A DNA stretch of 64,000 nucleotides from Astrothelium macrocarpum. Taxonomy: Eukaryota > Ascomycota > Dothideomycetes > Trypetheliales > Trypetheliaceae. The notes under the pieces were generated by a model, which saw only the letters and a program-made list of their open reading frames with translations, had not been told where the DNA came from and searched no databases. The DNA is taken from positions 124,001-188,000 of the forward strand of contig JAGEMR010000009.1 in NCBI GenBank assembly GCA_021030915.1. The letters run 5' to 3'. Positions 44,152 through 55,783 of the stretch are shown here, one piece after another. Numbering within the stretch: the first letter of the stretch is position 1; each line of letters begins with the position of its first letter. A program made the translations under genes and the position numbers.

Positions 44152-46034
44152 ATGCGCTGCTCCCCCACACAGTCCACGTCTCCACGTTCCACCACACCTC
44201 AGCCCGATCCTCGCCATGGCCGCAGCCGGAGCTCCGACTCGAGGACGGGTCGAATGTCCAGTCTTTTCGTGCCGGGTCTTGTCAGTGGGGAGCAAGATGC
44301 CCGTCGACCGTCTGTGCAGTTTGCCTCCCCATCGAGTCGCGAAGCGCCGTCACCAAGCCCAACTCGTCAGAGTCCCAAGCGAGCACTCTCATATCAATCG
44401 AGAAGTCGCAGTGGGAGGAGGATGTCGTCGCCACCGCCTCCTCCGTAAGTCAAGTTTCGGTGGTTTCCTTAATTGAAATGAGTGTGAAGCAAACTTCATG
44501 GATCACTTGTCGACTGTGAGAACACTCGCTTGCAATAAACCAACTTTCATTTTGTATAGCTACAGTATCAGCCAAAGTTTTGTATTAGTATTTTCTTCTT
44601 GATACCATGCGACGAGGCACAATTTTCCCGTCAAGGACCCGTATCGTTACCCCACCCCCTTCTTCATCACCAACGGCACCAACGACACCTCCCACCCCAC
44701 CAAAATCATGTTTATCTTCTGGAATACGTTCACGGAAGACCTCTTCTAGTTTAAGGTTGTTATTGAATATACAATCTGTCGGACTTCTAGCTAATAAATT
44801 ACTTCTCAAAGCGTCTTCCAACCCCGTGTATCATTCGATACTTTTGACAACAAGGAAGCTTCTGATTTCTCCTTGACATTACAGAGCAAGCATAAGGACT
44901 ATGAGTACTCCAAAAGGTCGCGAACATTTCTTTGCGGCACTGACACGAATGATTACTCCGAATTCGCTCTTGAATGGCTGATTGACGAGCTTGTGGATGA
45001 TGGAGATGAGATCGTATGCTTGCGAGTGGTGGAAAAGGACTCCAAATTCGCCGGCGATTCCAGCATAGAGGAAGGCCGGTATCGTGCTGAGGCAGAGAAG
45101 ATGATGCAGCACATTCAGGGCAAGAACGTGGATAACAAAGCCATCAACCTGATTATGGAGTTTTCCGTAGGCAAGATCCAGGATACTATTCAGTCGATGG
45201 TGCATACAAATTTCACGTTCAGCTACACTCTCTTCCAATACACTAACCTTTATCCAGATCCGCATCTACGAACCTGCTATCCTCGTCGTCGGCACCCGCG
45301 GCCGTAGTCTCGGTGGCTTCCAAGGTCTTCTCCCCGGCTCCGTCTCCAAATGGTGTCTCCAGCACTCGCCCGTCCCCGTCATCGTCGTCCGTCCTTCCTT
45401 CAAGCGCGACAAGAAGAAGCGCAAGCGCCTCCAAGACCCCGCCCGCCGCGGCTACCAGGACATCCTCGACAAATCCGGCACCGAAGGCACGCACATGCAC
45501 ATGGTGGGCGCATCTATTGCCGATGACCACCACGGCTCAGAAGGCGCGACAGATGCCGAGGCGGCGGCTGTACTGGCTGCTATCGGATATAAGCCAGGCC
45601 CCGAATTCGAGGAGGTGGCGGAGCTGCATCGGACGCAGAGCGCGAAGAGCGATTTGACGACTCTGAGCGATGTGTCCAATCCGAGCGATTTGAAGAGCCC
45701 GGGGGTGATGATGAAGAGTCCCGACTTGCAAAATCTGGAGAGCCCGGCATTGAGCGAGGCGAGCAGCGATGGGGAGGATGAGGATCCAGATGAGGATGAT
45801 GGTGGAGGAGAGTTTGAAGCTGTGCCAGGGCATGTGCTGCTCCAGCAGGACGAGGCAAATCGGGTGATTGGAGAGCAAGATGAGGCTGAAAGGGGGGTTG
45901 AGGAGATTGGAAAGCGAGATCAGGATGCTGCTGAGGGGGGAAAGGGTGTTGATAGAGGTGGTGCGGAAACAGCAGCGCTTGCAGAAAATATCAAGCCTGG
46001 ACAAAACTCGGGCGCTGATGGTGGTGAAAGCTAG
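44152..46034 (+). CDS. Universal stress protein (UspA) family protein with fungal extensions
   Basis: Exons 44152-44444, 44812-45199 and 45258-46034 join in frame to 485 residues. The N-terminal 100 residues are Ser/Pro/Arg-rich. The Usp fold starts after RVSFDTFDN: RTFLCGTDTNDYSEFALEWL is the first strand and helix, and IYEPAILVVGTRGRS with GSVSKWCLQHSPVPVIVV is the nucleotide-binding end. An acidic, disordered C-terminal 170 residues follow. Family members bind ATP or act as stress-response adaptors. The first intron is 367 bp, long for this genome, and contains a pyrimidine-rich segment (44648-44715) that could hide an extra exon encoding Thr/Pro repeats; I left it out because the frame closes without it. 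Confidence 0.82.
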
Positions 46035-46456
46035 GGCCAAGGTCAAGGACAGGGGTAGCTGGGCTTTGAACGGAAAATGGTGTACGGTACCTTGGTGCTT
46101 CTCTACTCAGCCCTACCATTTGGAGGGATTGCGGAACCTGGCGGACCACGATTGCTTTTTTCAGATTGAACCCATTTTTATGATGAATGACACCATACGT
46201 GCCATGTTATGACTGGGTACTCTGGCTACGGATCCTGAGTCGCGGAGTGAGGCATGATAGTTGTAAAGTAGAGATGATGGTGGTGTTCTGAGCATGGATT
46301 CCGAAAGGCTGCAATGCAAGCAGCTCATATAATTTCATGTAGTCATGTCACTATCTACTGGTAAATGTGCCATTTAAAGCCCATATTTCCTGTTATGATA
46401 TCCTTGTTCCATGTATGCTCCTCCATACCATATTCCCCATTGATTGAGGACATACC
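46035..46456. other. Convergent intergenic region
   Basis: 3' flanks of the stress-protein gene and the small protein on the other strand. No other feature seen. Confidence 0.5.
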
Positions 46457-46672
46457 TCAGGTCCCCTTGGACGTCTTTTCCGCCGCGGCCTTGTCAAGCG
46501 GAGCAGTCGGGTTGCTCTCTAGACTAGCCTTTTGCTGTTCCGAGGCATCCTTTGCATGGTCAAGGGAAGGAGCGGCGCCCTGGTTACCAGGCTGGGAAAC
46601 CGGGTCATGGAGCTGGCCGCCAGTCTGGCGTTCAGGATCGGGAGATTGACGACCTTGGTTGGGTGCAGACAT
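46457..46672 (-). CDS. Small hydrophilic conserved fungal protein
   Basis: An intronless frame of 71 residues (MSAPNQGRQSPDPERQTGGQ...). It is rich in Pro, Gln, Ala and Lys and has no hydrophobic segment, so it is likely disordered. The start MSAPNQ.RQS.DPERQTG and the end SNPTAPLDKAAAEKTSK recur in short proteins of many Pezizomycotina as I remember them. Its function is unknown; it resembles small stress-related hydrophilic proteins only in composition. The ATG context (CACAATGTC) is good. Confidence 0.68.
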   Translation of the reverse strand: MSAPNQGRQSPDPERQTGGQLHDPVSQPGNQGAAPSLDHAKDASEQQKASLESNPTAPLDKAAAEKTSKGT

Positions 46673-47640
46673 TGTGTGGAGGCTGATAGTTTGTTAGAAT
46701 GGATTTCTGATGATTGGATCAAATGGAAGAGTGGATTAAGATGCTGGGCTGGACACGAGATACTGGGATAGCGTACGAGTTTGGTTGATTGGCGTCTCTA
46801 GCTTAGATGGTCAGTGTCAATCGCGTGCGTATTGGAACGAAGCAAGAGTATGGAAGGAATTGAAGATACTCACAAGCTTTCGAAACTTGGTCGAGTGATA
46901 TAGTGATTAGCTCTGGTCAATGCTTGATGGGAGTTTGATAAGGATGGGAGATTTTGATGGGAGATTTGCCCCTCCATGCTGACGCGATGCACTTACAAAG
47001 CCCCGCATACGTCATCGCCGCCCTTCCGAAAAATTCCCTCATCCACTACAACTTCAATTGATAGCATCGTCTCTAGTAGAGCTTTGCGGTATAGCTCATT
47101 ATACCTATGCATTGACTTGTACTTTCAACGTGTTCTTCAACGGCGTTTCCCTCTCCTTCATCACATGTCATTGTTACAAAGGAGCATCTTACTGCCTAAG
47201 TAATTCGCTTCATTGCATTGTAGCAATTGCCTACGACCATTCATACTTTATTTTAACGTTATCGATTCGCATTCGAGCACGATGTACATACTATGAACTT
47301 GGCCTCATTTGTATGGGGAACTGAAAGTCATGCCTTTTGTTTCTTCAAAAGTCATTATCAACGCAAGACCCGCTTCTCAATCAATCTATAGCCGTTTTCT
47401 TAGTTATCTATCAAAAAAGCAAGAATTGATTATCACGCCAAAGTCATATTCACTTGATTAAAATTCTTGAGAGCGCTATAGATCGGGTTTTGTTCATCAG
47501 ACCAGGAACTCAGCGTGGTTGTGACATGTTCAGCTGTGATATGCTTGGCCTGGCCATGTGGAATTTCTGCGTCATTTGTTTCTGTTCGCTCGATATTGGT
47601 CTTTTTCAATATCTATGGCTGGGATTGTAGAAGCAAATCG
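46673..47640. other. Divergent promoter region
   Basis: Between the small hydrophilic protein and the unrecognised four-exon gene. No RNA gene or repeat seen. Confidence 0.45.
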
Positions 47641-49065
47641 ATGGCTGTGAAAGCACATGTCTACCCACACGCAACTCTCAGAGATGTGTTCAACGAGGTA
47701 AATGATTTTGTTAACCAGCAGTGCGAAAAGACTTGTGATTTGTAGTCTCAAGGTAGTATTTCCAAATTCAAGGTATCGTCAAAGTGTTCAAGTGTTTGTG
47801 CCGGTTCGAAACTCTGCTAGCCCATGGTTCGTCATCTACCTTTCGCGCTGTCCTTGTGTTAGTTTTGTGGTCACCAAGTTTCACTTTTTTCTCTAGAACC
47901 ACTTGACTTGAACATGTTCAGCATCCCCCTCTTACGAGATTGCGGCTCTCTATATCTCTACTTTCCTCATTATGGCCAATCTCATGACACTACTGTCCAG
48001 TACTGATGACAGCGAGATGGTAGAAGTTTCACGCAAAGGCTTGATGTCTCTACCAAAGGCCTTCAATTATCTCCTTATTGGCCACCATGTGCGTAGCACG
48101 GGGGGCATGCCGATTTCGCTCGCAAAAGAAGATCACGAGGCCTTTTTGCTACAACATGGTTATGGGGATACCCCCATTATTGGTCGTAATATCAGTGACT
48201 CATTCCAGCAACCTGACGACACCGACCCAGAGGGTTCCTTCATGGAACAACTCAAAGAACTAGATGCAATTTACAATGTTACAGACCTCACCCTACCTCC
48301 AGATCTCCAAATCTGCGATTTTAATATTACACAGCCAGCTTCGCAACAGCGATCAGAAGAAGTACTTGATAGAGGCAAGCTAACCTCCTCTATCTACGAC
48401 AAATCAGTGTCCCATAAATATGTTAATGAGTACCTACAGGAGAGTTGCTCCTCACCCATATTATTGACAGGTACAACCGCGAGTCTGCTCTTGAACCTGG
48501 GTGGCGTCGTATCCATATCGATGGTAACACCCTCTTATCCCACACTCATGGCTCCCCTCCTTCTCTTCCATCCGCGGTTGCCATTTCCCATATTGCTAAC
48601 ACCTGTCTTCCACTCAAAGACCGCGATTTCCGCCCCGATGCGCATCTCGACTTCCTCCTACGTACATCCGGTTTGAACAATCTCCCGCCTCCTACGACCT
48701 ATCCTAATTATCCCACGCCACCCTGTATTCCTGATAAATGGAATCCGCACAAGACGCCCGTCGCTATCCGGGCTGTTGCTGGTGTCACATTTGTATCGCG
48801 TGAAGAAACGGTTGCTGGAGCCAGGCGTAAAGTTAGGAAGAGAGGGACCAGGGGACGTAGAGGGAGGGCGAGCAAAGCTGTGACCACAATGGACATCGCG
48901 GAAGAACAGAAAGAGAAACTGAGTAGAGCCTCTCAGGAATCTGAACTAGAAGATGGGGCAGCAAAGTTAGGTTCAGCAGCGCTATTACCTGGGAGCTTGT
49001 CGGATAGGGAAGAAGAGAGGGAAAGTGACGAGGAATCGCGAAAAGAGGATATGAGACTGGGATGA
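47641..49065 (+). CDS. Unrecognised protein, tentative four-exon model
   Basis: I do not recognise this family. Exons 47641-47697, 47753-47855, 47922-48429 and 48471-49065 stay in frame over 420 residues with introns of 55, 66 and 41 bp. Support is continuity of protein-like sequence: LRDVFNEVVFPNSRYRQSVQ, then ASPWFVIYLSRCPS joined to SPSYEIAALYISTFLIMANL, then KYVNEYNRESALEPGWRRIH. The C-terminal part has a very basic stretch (ARRKVRKRGTRGRRGRASK) and an acidic tail, suggesting a nuclear protein. Two donors (GTGTTA and GTACCT) are weak and the 41-bp intron is short. The 5' end may extend further. Exons 3 and 4 are the surest parts. Confidence 0.45.
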
Positions 49066-49756
49066 TGGTTTGAAGGGGCTAGCGTTGGGTAACAGAGAAT
49101 ACGAAATTTATACTGAGTTGAGGATAGAGCAGGAGGGCTTGTTCGAAATCAGACTGGGGGGTTCTTGAATTGCAGAAAGATGACTAGAGCACAGATGAGA
49201 AATTTACCGGTGAATCTTTATAGACATGGTATAGCGTGCGAAGGCTGGAAACCAGATAGCATATTCATTTGTTTCTGGGGGGCCAAAATTGAAAATATAG
49301 CATATTCCTAAGGTGACTGAATGAGACATGAGAATAACATGAAAGCGTTGGGTTGATCTTGAGACTCGCCTTCTGAGGTTCGGTATAATATCGTCTGACG
49401 TATCTTGCTGAGGTGAGACACAGTAAGGCTCCGAGCCCTTAGAGTGCTTCTGAATGTAGAAAGAAATCCCCGGACCTTCCAGTAGCGATTACAGGAGACC
49501 AAGCTCTTGTGGTCATAGACTGGAAACAGCTGAACAAGACTTCAAAGTATTGATTTGACGAAAAGTCTAGAAAGAAGACATCAAAGGCTGCCTATGAGAA
49601 ACAATGCTCCGCATTTCCCAGACGCCATAATCACTTACGTGGCGAGCACTGCCATTAGTGTGCACGGAAGAACATCTCCACCCTGCAGTCCATCTTCCAC
49701 AACTAATCTTCCCAAACCCCACCGATTCACCCTTCCCATCCCCATGTCCATTATTA
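49066..49756. other. Convergent intergenic region
   Basis: 3' flanks of the unrecognised gene and sec4. No other feature seen. Confidence 0.5.
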
Positions 49757-50590
49757 TTACGAACAGCATTTCCCACCTAGTCCCTGTAGTCCACCACCTC
49801 CCGCTCCTACGTCCACGTTACCACCGCCCTGACTTCCCGGCTCCATACGACTCGTATCGAGAATGCGCTTCTTGATGTCTGCCGCTAAGCTATAGAAGGC
49901 CTTGTCTACGTTGATATTGCTTTTTGCCGAGACTTCGATGAAAGGAATGCCGAGCTCGGCAGCGAGAGCTTCGCCTTGTTGTGTCGTGACGGCACGCTTC
50001 TCCTCCCAATCGCATTTGTTGCCGATGAGGATCTTGTTGACGCCTTCGGTGGCATGTTGTTCGACGTTGGAAAACCAGGTGCGGATGTCTGGGTTATCAA
50101 GTCAACTACCACATAACCCAAAGCAGCAGGAGAAAGTGGAGGAATTCAAACAGCGGAATGCTGGCTGGGAAGAGATAAAGAAGAGAGAAACGCACTGTTA
50201 AACGACCTCTCATCCGTGACATCATACACCAGTAAAATGCCCATCGCCCCGCGATAATAAGCCGTGGTAATGGTGCGGAATCGCTCCTGGCCCGCGGTGT
50301 CCCAGATTTGCAGCTTCACGCGCTTACCATCGAGCTCGATGGTGCGGATCTTGAAGTCAATGCCGATGGTAGTGATGAACGAGGGCGTAAACGAGTCTTC
50401 GCTGAAGCGCAGCAGACAGCAGGATTTGCCGACGCCAGAGTCACCGATTAGGAGGAGTTTGATCTGTTGACGGCAAGAAGTCGGAAGTTAGTGAGGTTTT
50501 TTTGAGAGGGGCAGTCTGGGATGTTGGATTGGAGCAGAAGGGTGGGAGAGGGTGGCGTACAAGGAAATCGTAGTTCCGCGTGCCAGCCAT
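49757..50590 (-). CDS. sec4: Sec4/Rab8-type secretory small GTPase
   Basis: Exons 50561-50590, 50196-50463 and 49757-50088 (minus strand) join to 209 residues, with introns of 97 and 107 bp. The first exon encodes only MAGTRNYDFL. All Rab motifs are intact: G1 GDSGVGKS, effector loop TTIGIDFKIRTIELDGKRVK, G3 WDTAGQERF, G4 NKCD and G5 EVSAKS. The effector sequence is that of the Sec4/Ypt2/Rab8/SrgA group, which delivers Golgi-derived vesicles to the exocyst at the hyphal tip. The C-terminus is GGKCCS, with two cysteines for prenylation followed by one extra serine. The gene is spread over three exons and has no single long open frame. Confidence 0.92.
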
Positions 50591-51084
50591 GACGCCGGCC
50601 GGGTGGGATTATATGCAATGTTGGCCGTGACGAAGATGTAGAGAGGGCTAGGGAAATCGAGGTGCTTTGTTCGGAAGGTGGAAGCCTTGTTCGCCTCCTG
50701 TTTCGGTGAAAGTTAGAGAGTTTCGGGTTAGATGGAGGTCGGCTATATGACAATGCAGAATGTAAAGACAGCGATAGCTGGACAAGTGTGTTGCTAAGAC
50801 GAATGGCTGGAGAGGAGTCGAGTATTGGGGGGAAAATGTGTAGAAATCATGTCTGGTTCTCACTCGCAAGGTCAACTTGACCAGCTCGGGATGAAGATGC
50901 CCGTTGCCCGTTTGCTGTCGCACACGTGACGCAACGTTTGTGGCTCAACTTGATTGGGGGCCTCCCCAGTGCTACATCCCTATTCACTGGCGGGTTGAAC
51001 TTTGAACATCTCGCTTTGAATATTTATGTACAAGAATGCAACGTTTTTTTTTTTTCTTCTTCTTGGAACTGGGGTGCTCCCTGC
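50591..51084. other. Intergenic region with poly-pyrimidine run
   Basis: Promoter of sec4 and 3' flank of nca2. On the plus strand a T run followed by CTTCTTCTT occurs at about 51046-51065. No gene seen. Confidence 0.55.
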
Positions 51085-53197
51085 TCACAGCCACCTGGAA
51101 TACGCCCAACGCAATCGCTTAACCACTCTGCGTTGTCGTTTAACTCCAGTCCGCACATCCACGAGGTCTGCAAGATCATCTACAAACTCCCCAAATACGC
51201 TCTTTGGCAGCACGAGGCTTGCTCGGTGTCGCAATGCCTGCACTTCGCAGAGTAATAGGCCATGGTCTTTGTAATATAGCTCGTCGCAATCCGGCATAGG
51301 GATTGAAGATGTGAGGATGCGATCGATGTTTCTTGATCAATTCAAGTTAGTGTTTTATTTTGCGCTGAGAAACATCTGGAAAACTCACCGAAGGCTGCGA
51401 AGCATCTGACCTTGCTTATTGCCTTGCTGTAAACCTTTGCGATTACCAAAGACCCCATTCAACCATCGGAAGACCCCGAGACAGACAAGAATACCGGGTG
51501 TGAGGCCGACAAAGCCAAACACTAGCTCTTGGCTTTTGAGCAACGAATCAATTCCGCCCATGGCAACCTCGACATCAACCTTGGTCTTTTGAATCTGTAT
51601 GAGTAATGCGCGGACAAGGTTGCCCCTCACGGCTCCTACAAAAGGTTTTTGCAAGTCTTTCTCATATGCCTTTAAGACAGGCGTGAGATCACCTTCTTTT
51701 ATCTTTAATCGGAGGTCTGCGATTTGGCTTTCGTCGAGACGGGGACCTTCTGGATTGTCCACGGCAAAGTCGACTACCATGCGCTCTAGACTGGCTCGAT
51801 CTCCCTCTAGACTCCGCTTGCTCATGATGGAAACTTCGCTGCCCTCGTCGTGCCTGATCGTGCCAATTACTTTTTTCGTGGGTTCGACAATCCAGTTCGA
51901 CCAAAAGTCAATGATGGTGGCACCAAAGTCGCGAATCCAAGTGAGGATCTCGGCCTTGCGATTGAAAAGCATGCGGAGGATCGTGCTAGAAGAGACGAGC
52001 GCGACAGTTATTGGCAGCCAGTAGCGCACTAGCCGCGGCGGTCGACCATAAGATCTCTCTATCTCTTTGGTGCGTGATGAGTATTCACGCATGTGGTCGA
52101 TGAGGATGCTATGTAAACGTTGACTTCCTTCACCAGGTAGAGGGAATACTTGATCTTCACTACCGGCTGTAAGTTCGGTAAAGTAGTCTCTATCAATAGT
52201 CGCATAGATCTCTCTGTCAAAATTTCCAACATTTATTTCTGGGTCGCTAATATGACGCAGTACTGCTTCCATTAAAGCAATGTTGTGCGAAATGACTCTC
52301 TTCCACCTCGATCGATGTTCCTGCATGGATGATGTAGTAATGGGTAGTGCAAGAACGTCATCATGTGAGCTGTCTCAATTAGTGATGAAATTCCCATGCT
52401 TGAAATGAATCTACCTTTCATTGCTCAACCCCTCGCCAAGCAGTATTCCAAGGGCATTGGCATTCAAATGCATCATTGCTTTGAGAGCCGTATGCTTTTG
52501 CCTGACCTCATTTCTTGACCTAGCAAGTGGCGACACAACTCTTTTTTGTATTTCTAGCATTGACCTCTCTTTGACGACTTCCCCGACCAGTCCATAAAGT
52601 CGTGACCAACCGTCAGAAAGCAAAGCTCCACCCGTTTTGTTTTTGACGTCTTGAAAGACATTTCCACACCAAGCCCACAGTCTGAGCGGGCTCGTCTGTA
52701 CTGAGTATATGGCAGACCAACGGTAACTTCCAAGTATCTCATCCCAATACTGGATATGCTCTCCGAGCGGAATAGTAGCATGCAACACGGCGTCCAGCAA
52801 GATTCCATATGTTTGTACCGTAGCCTTTCCTAATAGCAGCCATTCAAGGTCATGCTCATAATCCGACTCTGGAATGCCACCCACTTCCTGTGCCAAGGCC
52901 TTGTCCCCTTCGAGAATACGACATGTGGTGCAATTGCGTGAGAGATTCGCGTCTTGAAGGATAGAGGACAAGCGTAGTTGCGACTGGATTGGCGCTCTTG
53001 ATGTTGTGGCTGAGAGCGATTTGACAAGGCTTTGAAGATGTGTCAGGCGAGAAATGCTGCCAGGGTCCTCGCTGACATTTGAAAATTGGAAGCGATCAAG
53101 CTGGCCATCTATTCGACGAACCTGACTGAAGACGTAGGATTAGTGGTGCGGATGATGAAAAGATGGGAAGCACTGCTTACTCATCGACGAGGGACAT
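51085..53197 (-). CDS. nca2: Nca2-like mitochondrial protein (ATP synthase expression)
   Basis: Exons 53181-53197, 52415-53125, 51389-52369 and 51085-51331 (minus strand) join to 651 residues. The first exon encodes only MSLVDD, joined to QVRRIDGQLDRFQF, which fits the family N-terminus. Introns are 55, 45 and 57 bp, all GT-AG. Diagnostic segments are the central membrane helix region (RYWLPITVALVSSSTILRML), ELVFGFVGLTPGILVCLGVF, and the C-terminus with RNIDRILTS, YKDHGLLLCEV and RRVVKRLRWAYSRWL. In yeast Nca2 helps set the expression of the mitochondrial Atp6 and Atp8 subunits, and the protein lies in mitochondria. Length matches the family. Confidence 0.92.
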
Positions 53198-55783
53198 GAT
53201 AGATGATGTGTACGAAGTCGAACGAGAGCCATCAGTCGTCTGTAGGGACAGTGCGCACGTGAGTTTATTTGCAAAAGAAAGTGCAGCTTATTTAGCAAGC
53301 AATGACGTCTGTTTTAGCGTGTCCGGATCTCGCGTGAAGCCATCCTTGCTAGCACGTGGCGGCGACGCGTCTACAACTGCGAGGACAAGGTCATTCTCAA
53401 CGGCCCGATGAAAATAATGCTTTTAAGGACCTCAAACTTGGATTCCCGATTTAGCGTATCGCGTTAAGGCCAGACAGCTTGACTGAACTCGGCATTTGTA
53501 GACGCCTGTTAAAAGGGCTGCTGTACAGTTGTTTACTCTTTCGATGTCAGCTATTATTTGTCCATCGAAATAAAACTGACTACATAACGCTAATCGAGTA
53601 CCTAACAATAATATAGATGTGCACTATTAGATATACGCCATCTTAGGTCTTGTTGATCAGTTGATTAGTTGATTATCGCTTCGAATAGACATAAATGCAA
53701 AGCTGTAGACGAGATAAGGTAGGTACCTAACACTGAAAATGTCATACCAGGGTCACACAACAGGTCACCGCCACCGACAGCGCACCGCCACCACAGCCGA
53801 ATTGACACTTATAAGTGTCAATTCGGCTATGGTGGCGGTGCGCTGGTGTGGCTGGCTCCAACTCATGAACTCCCTCCTGTGCAGGCGTGACTTTGCCCTG
53901 TTCCAAGATAACGTGTACACTTTCAGAAGCGAATAGATCAATATCGATTCGACAACGTTCATTGCCCTTATTTCACATCCAAATAGACTGTGAGTTCGCA
54001 ATAATACTTCTATTTACCAAAACATACCTTGGACGAATGAGTATCATCAATGTGTCACACGCTAAAAGTCTTTAGCTGTAAACGCCTATCTCGATGAGTT
54101 TACCATAGCGACCTTCCCTCAACACGTTCATCTGTGTCGTTCACCTCAGCATGTCGCAATTAATCTCACAAAACACCATGCCTTCAATCGCCGATACTAA
54201 TTTTCCATGCTCATGGCCTATCTTGCATCCGTTACGAGAGTTTAGAGGTGATATGTTTAGTCGAGTTCAAAATCTCGCTATCACTTTGAAAAAAAGCCTC
54301 TTCTCTTGAGCGATCAACTTGGCCTCAAAATTAAACACTTGATACATACTTGGATTCTGGTAGTACGAGCGGGTATACAACGATCAGAGAGAATCGTTTG
54401 GCGCTTACGGGGGATTCCTGCGCATTTTCCAAGCAAGGCCGTCCATAGCTTACATGGGTGATTACAAGGTACGACAATTAACCCTAATTTTAGCGCCTTC
54501 TCTAATTTAAAATATTTGCTAAAATTCAGACCCAGCCCTAACACTTTACCGACTTCGGACACGTTTAAACGCACTCCAAGGACGATATCCATATGTCCCT
54601 TACCCACGGTTATGAGATGAGTAGGTCAGATGAACAACTCCCTGATCCCCGTCTCCTGGTATCAGAGATCGATGATTTGAATGGCCAATAAGTCCTACCA
54701 CCCTATATACCCTTTCAGGATATCCCCAGCCTCTTGAATCCCGCAAAATTTATCCACCCAATAAGACAGTTCCAGCATGGCCCTCGTTGGCATTTTTCAA
54801 GCGTCTTCAAGCTTATTCGCGAATCTAATCCGGTAAGGACGGGACAGTGGCAAAAATAGTAACTAATACCAATGGTGACTTGCACATGTCAAGCCTCCTT
54901 CAAACCCATTAGTGGTCATCCGGGCTAATATAAAGACTGTGGGGCACTCTTTTGTATACGAGAACACTGGCACACTGGTGCAAATTGGTTCGAAGCGCTG
55001 TTGTGAACAGAAACAAGCCCACCGATGGTTTCCGCAATGATCGGACAAGGGATCGGAAAAGCTCAAGAGTATACTTTAAATTAACGGCGCGCCGTCTCAC
55101 TGCACTCTTGGCATTGGAGACTTGACATCCGTACTTCTCCCCAACTTTTTGACTCTGCGCGTACTAAACAAAGATTAGATGGTCCAGCCGCATACTACTT
55201 TCAATGACAAAGGCCAGGGTCCTACGTAGACTATTCCTCTTTTCTTGGTGTCAGAACTGACAAAACCCAGCCGTTGGTTCGGTTGAAATGAATCCTATAA
55301 CGGGAGCCAGCTAATATGAAACCATGTGAGTTTTCCTCCTACGAGACATTTCTGATTCATTTTCTGCGACTTTAACCGATGATATCCTGTGCCTACCCTT
55401 GAGATTTTGCCTCTAAATCTTTAAGCATGTTCTTCTCCTCTTTCAAGATGACCTATCAAATGTCAAACAATACCGTGAGGTGCCTGAGGTGTTATGCATG
55501 CCATCATTTACCCATCAGGTCAGTGGAAGCCTGCTTGTCCGGTGTAACGGAAGGTTTCCACGTTTGTCGGAAGACATGCATACTATAGAGCGCCTTTTCC
55601 ACTTTTTCCGGCTATTGTAAAAGCAATGGCAGATGTGTTTAATCATATAAACTCTCTCTGAATCGCCTTTTCGCTTGAGTAACACGCAGTCACGGAAAGA
55701 CATTGTTTTGATGCCCATCCCCTCCTTCAGTCTAGTGTTTCTATCCTGACCTTACTTCGTTATCATTGTTGCAAGTGTTCAAG
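53198..55783. other. Gene-poor stretch with one palindrome
   Basis: About 2.6 kb between the diverging nca2 and DUF1996 genes. Apart from the palindrome at 53778-53845 I see no gene, no TE domain and no strong repeat. Confidence 0.5.
53778..53845. repeat. 68-bp near-perfect palindrome without loop
   Basis: Two 34-bp arms meet at 53811/53812 (centre ACACTTATAAGTGT) and pair with one mismatch (position 53794 against 53829). The outer part is GC-rich (CACCGCCACC / GGTGGCGGTG). The sequence could extrude as a cruciform or give a hairpin RNA. Confidence 0.93.

Noticed and set aside
47795..47815. GGTTCGAAACT, similar to a tRNA B box
   Set aside because: No A box or cloverleaf around it, and it falls inside a better-supported coding exon.
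54314..55100. Minus-strand frames in the nca2-DUF1996 gap considered as transposon relics
   Set aside because: No transposase, reverse transcriptase or terminal repeat could be recognised.
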